Assembly (NCBI GenBank): GCA_030146385.1
Contig: JASLBX010000079.1
Coordinates: forward strand, 1 to 6,174
From: Jiangellaceae bacterium
Lineage (GTDB): Bacteria; Actinomycetota; Actinomycetes; Jiangellales; Jiangellaceae
Direction of reading: 5' to 3'
Length of the DNA: 6,174 bases
How positions within the stretch are numbered: the first letter of the stretch is position 1; each line of letters opens with the position of its first letter. Both the position numbers and the translations under genes were made by a program. Of the stretch, positions 1 to 4,844 are shown piece by piece. Below the pieces are notes generated by a model. It was not told the DNA's origin. It worked only from the letters and a program-made list of their open reading frames with translations, and made no database searches.

Positions 1-900
1 GGGGCTCATGTTGCCGATGGTGGCGCGGTTCGCGAGCGGCACGGCGCCGACGCCGGCACCGTAGAACTCCACGAACTTGCCGACCACACCGTGCTCACGC
101 AGCATCTCGGTGATCGTCAGCACCAGGTCGGTGGCCGTGGCGCCGGCCGGCAGCTCGCCGGCCAGCTTGAAGCCGACGACGTGCGGGATCAGCATACTCA
201 CCGGCTGGCCGAGCATCGCCGCCTCGGCTTCGATGCCGCCGACGCCCCAGCCGACGACCCCGAGGCCGTTGACCATGGTGGTGTGGCTGTCAGTGCCGAC
301 ACAGGTGTCGGGGTAGGCGATGCCGTCACGGGTCATCACCGTGCGGGCCAGGTGCTCGATGTTGACCTGGTGGACGATGCCGGTGCCCGGCGGGACGACC
401 TTGAAGTCCTCGAAGGCGCCCTGCCCCCAGCGCAGGAACTGGTAGCGCTCCTTGTTGCGCTGGTACTCCAGCTCGACATTGCGCGCGAACGAGTCCGGCG
501 CGCCGAACACGTCCGCGATCACCGAGTGGTCGATCACGAGCTCGGCCGGGTTGAGCGGGTTGATCTTCGACGGGTCGCCGCCGAGGTCGCGCATCGCCTC
601 GCGCATGGTGGCCAGATCGACGATCGCCGGGACGCCGGTGAAGTCCTGCATGATGACGCGCGCCGGAGTGAACTGGATCTCGGTGCTGGGCTTCGAGGTG
701 GCGTCCCAGTCGACGATGGCGCGCACGTGGTCGGCCGTGACGTTCGCGCCGTCCTCCGTGCGCAGCAGGTTCTCCAGCAGGATCTTCAGGCTGTACGGCA
801 GCCGTCCGATGTCGCCCGCGGCCGCGAGCCGGTAGATCTCGTAGCTCTCGCCGCCCACCTGGAGGGTTCCCTTGGCGCCGAAGCTGTCCTTGCTGGTCAC
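1..900 (-). CDS. acnA: Aconitate hydratase (aconitase A), N-terminal part, truncated by the window edge
   Basis: Aconitase isomerises citrate to isocitrate through cis-aconitate in the cytosolic TCA cycle, using a 4Fe-4S cluster. The minus strand encodes 300 uninterrupted residues from a GTG at 900-898, and the reading continues off the left edge (the family is about 900 residues, so roughly a third is present). Family signatures include YEIYRL (residues 20-25), RLPYSLKILLENLLR (33-47), the RVIMQDFTGVP block (81-91), GIVHQVNIEHLA (174-185), the active-site block CVGTDSHTTM (200-209) and LANRATIGNMSP (289-300). The cluster cysteines lie in the missing part, so activity cannot be judged here. 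The GTG start is chosen because the N-terminus then matches the usual family beginning and GGAAGG (917-912) lies 11 bases upstream. The oxidoreductase gene ends 149 bp upstream on the same strand. The identification is very secure. Confidence 0.97.
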   Translation of the reverse strand, partial: MTSKDSFGAKGTLQVGGESYEIYRLAAAGDIGRLPYSLKILLENLLRTEDGANVTADHVRAIVDWDATSKPSTEIQFTPARVIMQDFTGVPAIVDLATMREAMRDLGGDPSKINPLNPAELVIDHSVIADVFGAPDSFARNVELEYQRNKERYQFLRWGQGAFEDFKVVPPGTGIVHQVNIEHLARTVMTRDGIAYPDTCVGTDSHTTMVNGLGVVGWGVGGIEAEAAMLGQPVSMLIPHVVGFKLAGELPAGATATDLVLTITEMLREHGVVGKFVEFYGAGVGAVPLANRATIGNMSP

Positions 901-911
901 GTCACTACCCG

Positions 912-917
912 CCTTCC
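912..917 (-). promoter_or_regulatory. Ribosome binding site of acnA
   Basis: On the minus strand GGAAGG lies 11 bases before the GTG at 900. A second GTG five bases upstream (905-903) is out of frame and hits TGA after two codons, so it cannot be the start. The site supports the GTG at 900. The spacing is slightly long. Confidence 0.55.
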
Positions 918-999
918 GTGTTCGTCCGTTGCCACCATCGTCGCGGATGGCGGCCGTGCTCGTGAGGCGAAGCTCTGCCCAATCCGCGAGCAAAAGAAG

Positions 1000-1013
1000 T
1001 CTTGAGCTCAAGA
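1000..1013. promoter_or_regulatory. Perfect 14-bp palindrome upstream of acnA (candidate operator or weak terminator)
   Basis: TCTTGAGCTCAAGA reads identically on both strands and is the clearest symmetric site in the 149-bp gap between the oxidoreductase stop and the acnA start, about 100 bp upstream of the GTG. It could be an operator for a dimeric regulator; aconitase genes in actinobacteria are known to be transcriptionally regulated (AcnR, RamA and RipA in corynebacteria). Its half-site resembles CTTGAG of the HspR (HAIR) motif, but that motif has a 7-bp spacer that is absent here. On the minus strand it is followed by CTTCTTTT, so a weak 5-bp stem with a T-rich tail could also act as a poor terminator for the oxidoreductase. 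No convincing -35/-10 pair was found. Confidence 0.4.
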
Positions 1014-1049
1014 TACACGACGTAAAGGTTGTTGGCCATGTGGGGTCGC

Positions 1050-1973
1050 TTAGATGTTGGGGGCCACTTCTGCGGCGATCAGTTCGAGGTGGTCGATGTC
1101 GTCGAGGTCGAGGACCTGGAGGTAGAAACGGGACGCGCCCAGCTTGCTCAGCGACCGGAGCCGCTCGGCCAGCTCGGCCGGTGTGCCGCCGAAGGCGTCG
1201 TTGCGCAGTTCTTCCGGATCGCGCCCGATGGCTTGGGCGCGCTTGGTGAGTTCGGCGTCGTCTGCGCCCACGCACACCGTGGCAGCGACCGAGTAGACGA
1301 TTTCGTCCGGATCGCGTCCGGCGGCTTCGCAGGCCTGCCGCACGCGGTTGAACCGCTCGGAGAGCTCGTCATCCGGAGCGCGGAAGCTGTTGTACTCCGC
1401 GGCGAACCGGGCGGCGATCGCCGGCGTCCGGCGTGGTCCGGTGCCGCCGACGATGATCGGGACGGTCGGCTGGGCAGGCTTGGGCAGTGCGGGCGAATCG
1501 GTGAGGTTGTAATGCGTGCCGTCGTACGAGAACCGGTCACCGACGGGCGTCGACCAGAGCCCGGTGATCAGCTCTAGCTGTTCCTCGAGCAGGCCGAACC
1601 GATTGGCTGGAAACGGGATGCCGTACGCCTGGTGCTCGGCCTCGAACCAGCCCGCACCTAGGCCAAGCTCGACGCGACCCCCGGACATCTGGTCGACCTG
1701 CGCCACCTGGATTGCGAGCGCACCCGGGTAGCGGAACGTCACCGGTGAGACGAGTGTCCCCAGCCGGATGTGGGACGTTTGACGGGCCAGGCCCGCCAGT
1801 GTCGTCCAGGCATCCGTAGGCCCGGGCAGGCCATCGATGTGCTCACCCATGTGCATGTAGTGGTCGGATCGGAAGAAGCCGTCGAAGCCGAGCCGCTCGG
1901 CCGCCTGCGCGACACGAAGCAGGTCGTCGTACGAAGCCCCTTGCTGGGGTTCGGTGAAGATCCGCAGGTCCAT
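1050..1973 (-). CDS. LLM-class (luciferase-like) F420-dependent oxidoreductase, substrate unknown
   Basis: This 307-residue protein should adopt the luciferase-like TIM barrel and transfer hydride with reduced coenzyme F420 (or flavin) in the cytosol. Family marks are the N-terminal strand DLRIF, the DGFFRSDHY segment (31-39), TTLAGLARQTSHIRLGTLV (57-75) followed by SPVTFRYPG (76-84), and SGGRVELGLGAGW (97-109), which with the SPVTFR region forms part of the cofactor pocket. PIIVGGTGPRR (172-182) and the C-terminal GTPAELAERL (263-272) are also typical. It resembles the Rv1855c-like subgroup, but that assignment is from memory. The ATG at 1973 is preferred: AGGGTGG sits just upstream and the protein then begins like its relatives. 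A GTG at 1982 or an ATG at 2018 would add residues without family similarity, and the latter would translate the inverted repeat at 1988-2019. Nothing nearby identifies the substrate. Confidence 0.92.
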   Translation of the reverse strand: MDLRIFTEPQQGASYDDLLRVAQAAERLGFDGFFRSDHYMHMGEHIDGLPGPTDAWTTLAGLARQTSHIRLGTLVSPVTFRYPGALAIQVAQVDQMSGGRVELGLGAGWFEAEHQAYGIPFPANRFGLLEEQLELITGLWSTPVGDRFSYDGTHYNLTDSPALPKPAQPTVPIIVGGTGPRRTPAIAARFAAEYNSFRAPDDELSERFNRVRQACEAAGRDPDEIVYSVAATVCVGADDAELTKRAQAIGRDPEELRNDAFGGTPAELAERLRSLSKLGASRFYLQVLDLDDIDHLELIAAEVAPNI

Positions 1974-1987
1974 GAGTTCCACCCTGC

Positions 1988-2019
1988 CATGCCGCTTACC
2001 CACGGTGAGCTGTGGCATG
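1988..2019. promoter_or_regulatory. Inverted repeat in the divergent intergenic region (candidate operator or 5'-leader hairpin)
   Basis: CATGCCGCTTACC (1988-2000) is followed by a 3-base loop CAC and then GGTGAGC (2004-2010), three unpaired bases TGT, and GGCATG (2014-2019). This gives 13 pairs with one G-U wobble and one 3-base bulge. It lies 14 bases upstream of the oxidoreductase ATG on the minus strand and 32 bases upstream of the regulator relic's GTG on the plus strand. It could be a regulator-binding site shared by the divergent promoters or a hairpin in the oxidoreductase leader next to its ribosome binding site. The fold was read by eye, with no energy calculated. Confidence 0.45.
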
Positions 2020-2051
2020 CTTGGCGGTCACAGGCGGGGGGTGGTCATAGG

Positions 2052-2327
2052 GTGGCGCTCCTGGCATTCGGCGATGTCGAGATCGACCTCGACCGCTATG
2101 AAGTCCGGCGCAGTGGTGACGTGGTGTGGACCGAGCCGCAGGTGTTCGATGTGCTCGTCCACGGACCGGACCGAGCGCGGTCGCCGAAGCGATCTCGGCC
2201 GGTGCTCACCGGCAAGTGGTCGACCACCTCAATGCGGTTCTGCGGCATCGTGATTCGCTCGACGCCGGGCAGTACGCCACCCTGCTCGTCCAGCAGGCCA
2301 ACTCGCTCTACCTGGTCAACCGGTTGA
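2052..2327 (+). pseudogene. Remnant of a winged-helix (OmpR/PhoB-type) DNA-binding domain, N-terminus of a broken regulator
   Basis: From GTG at 2052, with a G-rich GGGGGGTGG just upstream, the frame reads LAFGDVEIDLDRYEVRRSG, then WTEPQVFDVLVH, ending near 2162. This is the opening beta-sheet and first helix of the winged-helix domain found at the N-terminus of large actinobacterial ATPase/TPR regulators. In the family the next part is the rest of helix 1, the recognition helix (EEL-DEVWG region) and the wing. Here the frame changes abruptly to GPDRARSPKRSRP and then to low-complexity residues before a stop at 2325-2327. That tail is the wrong frame of the next regulator segment, which begins in another frame at about 2168. 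The domain cannot bind DNA as encoded. Function is inferred from the fold of the intact family. Confidence 0.72.
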
Positions 2328-3507
2328 GGAGTCCTTGCGCGCGGCCGAGGAGGCGGTCACGGCGGCAGCGGCCGTCCGAGACGAGCACCTGACGGCACAG
2401 GCACAGATCGCGCTGGCCCGTACGGTCCTGTGGGCCCGCGGGCCAGATGCCTCGCAGCTTGCGGCACGGCGTGCCCTTGAGGTCCTGGGTTCCGATGGTG
2501 ACCCGGAACTGCTCGCTATCGCGTACGCCGATCTGGCCCGCGCCCTGGGCCAACTCACCACGATCGGCTCAATTGCGGAAGGAAACGACGAAGCTTTAGT
2601 GGCGGCCTCGCGCGCCCTGAGCCTGGCGCGCGAACTCGGGCGCAAGGACCTGGAGGGTTACGCGCTCATCTATCTCGGTTGTGAACGGCTCGCCCTCGGC
2701 GACAATGAAGGCGAGCGCGACTTGGAAGCCGCCATTGGAAATCTGCGCTGCTCACCTCGTGCCGAGTTCGCCGTGCGAGCATGCGTCAACGCTGCCGGTG
2801 CGGCATACCGATCCGCCCGCTTCGACGACGCCGAGCGCTACGTCGAGCTAGGAATCCAGCTTGCCAAGGAGACCGAATTCGCATCTGGCGAATACCGGCT
2901 CGCGCTAACCCGTGCGGCAGTCCGCTTCAGCAGCGGCAGATGGGCTGAGGCTCGACACGAGCTCGAAGCACTTCTCGCGCTGGGTGGTGAGCCCGGCATC
3001 ATGGGCCCGCTGGCCCGTACCCTGCTCGCTCGGATCCTCGCCCGCGTCGGTGAGAGCGCCGCGGCTGACCGCACGCTAGAGCCGGCCATCGCGGCGGCCG
3101 CGGATAGTGACGAGATTCGCCTGCTCGGGCCGGTGACGATTGCGCAGGTGGAGCTCGCGTGGTTGGCCGGCCACGAGTTGGACCTGATCGCCGTCGCGAA
3201 GCCAGTGCTGTCGGCGCCCGCTACGCGCGGCCGCGCGGTCAACCGAGGTGAGCTGGGCCGGAATCTCCAGCGAGCCGGCCGTCGCGTCCCCGAGATGCCC
3301 GACGCGCCCGAACCGTGGCGGTCAGGTTTGGCGGGCGACTCGAAGAACGCCGCGGTCCTTTGGGAGGCACGCGGCGAGCCGTACGAACGAGCTCTGGAGT
3401 TGATCAGTGGCGGTGAGCCCGCCGCTGTCGAGGCTGGTGCCGCCATCCTCCGCGACCTCGGAGCCGTGGGCGCATACCCTCGGTCAGCGGGCGCGCGCTC
3501 GGGCTGA
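2168..3507 (+). pseudogene. Remnant of a LAL-type regulator: TPR-like helical segment without ATPase or LuxR domain
   Basis: Large LuxR/LAL (MalT-like) regulators carry an ATPase domain, a long helical-repeat sensor and usually a C-terminal LuxR helix-turn-helix. Here only the helical part survives. One frame gives GPSAVAEAISAGAHRQ (from 2168) through ANSLYLVNR, ending at CGG 2321-2323. The expected continuation EESLRAAEEAV is in another frame from 2326, consistent with loss of one base at 2324-2325. About 390 residues then stay open to 3507, with helical-repeat segments such as ARFDDAERYVELGIQLAKE and the family's conserved PEPWRSGL and GEPYERALEL blocks near the end. After LGAVGA (about 3474) the frame drifts, and no LuxR domain follows. 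The 390-residue segment could still be translated from TTG 2335, but GAGGAG lies only 3 bases away. Third positions look less GC-rich than in neighbouring genes, fitting relaxed selection or transfer. Confidence 0.75.
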
Positions 3508-3515
3508 CGTTGTGA

Positions 3516-3569
3516 CCGCTGGCGCGGGCCTTTACGCGGCAGGCCCGCCTTTGCGCGGCTTGCCAGCGG
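3516..3569. terminator. Nested inverted repeat between convergent genes (candidate bidirectional terminator)
   Basis: Outer arms CCGCTGGC (3516-3523) and GCCAGCGG (3562-3569) are perfectly complementary over 8 bp. Immediately inside, GCGGGCC (3524-3530) pairs perfectly with GGCCCGC (3542-3548) around an 11-base loop, leaving 13 unpaired bases on the right side. The structure lies between the end of the plus-strand regulator relic and the stop of the minus-strand methyltransferase, where a two-way terminator would be expected. No proper T-tract follows on either side, so intrinsic termination is uncertain. It may instead be part of a dispersed repeat. Confidence 0.5.
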
Positions 3570-3607
3570 CGTTTACGTGGGGATTCCCCTCTTTACGTGG
3601 TCATTCC
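3531..3607. repeat. Four imperfect direct repeats of TTTRCGYGG at about 20-bp spacing
   Basis: The units are TTTACGCGG (3531-3539), TTTGCGCGG (3550-3558), TTTACGTGG (3572-3580) and TTTACGTGG (3592-3600), with starts 19, 22 and 20 bp apart, close to two helical turns. The last two extend into a longer match: TTTACGTGG, two variable bases, then ATTCC (3572-3587 and 3592-3607). Between them lies GGGGATTCCCC (3579-3589), a palindrome around one central base. The first two units fall in the loop and bulge of the nested inverted repeat. Such structure suggests a small dispersed repeat or a multi-site protein-binding region. No protein family is tied to it by what is visible here. Confidence 0.6.
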
Positions 3608-4844
3608 GGAGGAGGGCGAGGGACTCGATGTGGTGGGTCATCGGGAACAGGTCGAATGCTCGGAGGTCGCGGAGTGTGTAGCCCAGTTCGGCGAACGTCG
3701 CGAGGTCGCGGGCCAGAGCTGCCGGGTCGCAGGCCACGTAAGCGACGGCGCGCGGCCTGAGGGCTGCGACGCCGCGCACCACTGCCGCGCCGGCGCCCGC
3801 GCGCGGCGGGTCCAGCACCACGATGTCCACTGGGTCGGACGGGAGTGCCCGGTCGACCCGCCCCTGGACGAGTCGCACCCACGGCACGTCGTGCAGGTTC
3901 CGGCGGGCGTCGGCGACGGCCCGGCGGTCGGACTCGACGGCTGTCACCTCGCCCGCCGCGCCGACGCGGTCGGCCAGCGCTCCGGCGAACAGCCCGACGC
4001 CTGCGTACAGGTCCAGAACCCGCTCCCCCGGCTGCGGGTCCAGCGCCGCCAGCACTGCATCCACGAGCACGTTTGCCGCGCCGGCATGGACCTGCCAGAA
4101 CCCGCCACCGCTGACCCGCCACTCCCGGCCGGCGGCCTGCTCGGTGACGTACGTCCGTCCCTTCACACGGTTGCCATCGACGACTACGGCCGTGCCGTCC
4201 GGCAGTTCTGGTACCCGGACCCGGCCGTCCTCGGCGACCGACCGGACGACCACGGACCGCTCGCCGGTCGATGACGCGATCGCCTCGACCGACGCAGCTC
4301 CCGGCCAGGCGTGGCCGGGCACGTCCAGGTCGCGGATACGCTCGTGGGCGATGAGGCAGTCGTCGATCGGCTCGATCTCATGCGACCGGTGCCTCCGCAA
4401 TCCTGCCCGGCCGTCCTGCGACACCGCGAATGTCACGCGGGTTCGCCATCCCAGGCCGTTTGCGGGCGCGCCGGGGACCGGCTCGACCTCTACGGGCCAG
4501 TGGACGCCCGCCAGCCGCCGCAGCTGCTCGGCCACGACGGTCGCCTTCAGCTCGCGCTGCGCGTCGACCGAGACGTGCTGCCAGTCGCACCCGCCGCATC
4601 GTCCCGGTCTGGCGAACGGGCACGGCGCGGGCATGCGGTCCGGCGACGGGTCGAGGATCTCCACCGCGTCGGCGCGCCAGTACCGCGAGCGCAACTCGGT
4701 GAGCATCGCCCGGACTCGCTCCCCCGGCAACGCATGGCGGACGAACACCACCCGCCCCTCGTGCCGGGCGACGCACACTCCCCCATGAGCGACCGGCCCG
4801 ACGTCGAGCTCGAGCCGGGCGCCGACCGCTGGCTCTGCAGTCAG
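3573..4844 (-). CDS. TRAM-domain class I SAM-dependent RNA 5-methyluridine methyltransferase (TrmA/RumA family)
   Basis: Predicted to methylate C5 of a uridine in rRNA or tRNA with S-adenosylmethionine; the target site is not determinable here. Counting 423 residues from CTG at 4844, a TRAM RNA-binding domain (about 3-55, with GPVAHGGVCVARHEGRVVF) is followed by a 4Fe-4S motif, Cys75-x7-Cys83-x2-Cys86 with Cys163 as the likely fourth ligand. Next come FWQV (249-252), the SAM motif VLDLYAGVGLF (276-286), DPPR (345-348), the catalytic nucleophile Cys372 in YVACDPAALARDL, and the general base Glu407 in HHIESLALL. The only in-frame alternative start, GTG 4778, would delete the first TRAM strand. 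CTG overlaps the permease stop as CTGA and is preceded by GGTGAG 5 bases away. The last ten residues (NDHVKRGIPT) come from the adjacent repeat block and are not typical of the family. It has the neighbour arrangement of M. tuberculosis Rv2689c/Rv2690c. Confidence 0.93.
   Translation of the reverse strand: MTAEPAVGARLELDVGPVAHGGVCVARHEGRVVFVRHALPGERVRAMLTELRSRYWRADAVEILDPSPDRMPAPCPFARPGRCGGCDWQHVSVDAQRELKATVVAEQLRRLAGVHWPVEVEPVPGAPANGLGWRTRVTFAVSQDGRAGLRRHRSHEIEPIDDCLIAHERIRDLDVPGHAWPGAASVEAIASSTGERSVVVRSVAEDGRVRVPELPDGTAVVVDGNRVKGRTYVTEQAAGREWRVSGGGFWQVHAGAANVLVDAVLAALDPQPGERVLDLYAGVGLFAGALADRVGAAGEVTAVESDRRAVADARRNLHDVPWVRLVQGRVDRALPSDPVDIVVLDPPRAGAGAAVVRGVAALRPRAVAYVACDPAALARDLATFAELGYTLRDLRAFDLFPMTHHIESLALLRNDHVKRGIPT

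Noticed and set aside
91..1005. Long plus-strand open frame of 304 codons opposite acnA
   Set aside because: It is the antisense of a fully recognisable aconitase. Its composition (repeated V, D, A, R, H) is typical of antisense frames in GC-rich genes and it shows no family motif.
1020..1028. ACGTAAAGG near the oxidoreductase stop as another copy of the TTTRCGYGG repeat
   Set aside because: Only a short core matches, with no flanking ATTCC or stem sequence; chance similarity is the better explanation.
1770..2051. Extension of the winged-helix frame upstream to 1770
   Set aside because: Upstream of about 2052 it runs antisense through the oxidoreductase and has no winged-helix similarity; the GTG at 2052 begins right at the domain and has a G-rich site before it.
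2318..2330. Programmed frameshift in the regulator
   Set aside because: No classical slippery heptamer is visible at the junction, and the gene also lacks its ATPase and C-terminal domains, so a decay mutation or sequencing error is the simpler reading.
3516..3607. CRISPR-like array
   Set aside because: The repeated units are only 9-16 bp with about 4-13 bp between them, far too short for repeats and spacers, and no cas gene is present.
3597..4788. Overlapping long plus-strand frames opposite the RNA methyltransferase
   Set aside because: They mirror the methyltransferase codons and read as Ser/Arg/Pro/Thr-rich text without domains; the minus-strand gene carries all catalytic motifs.
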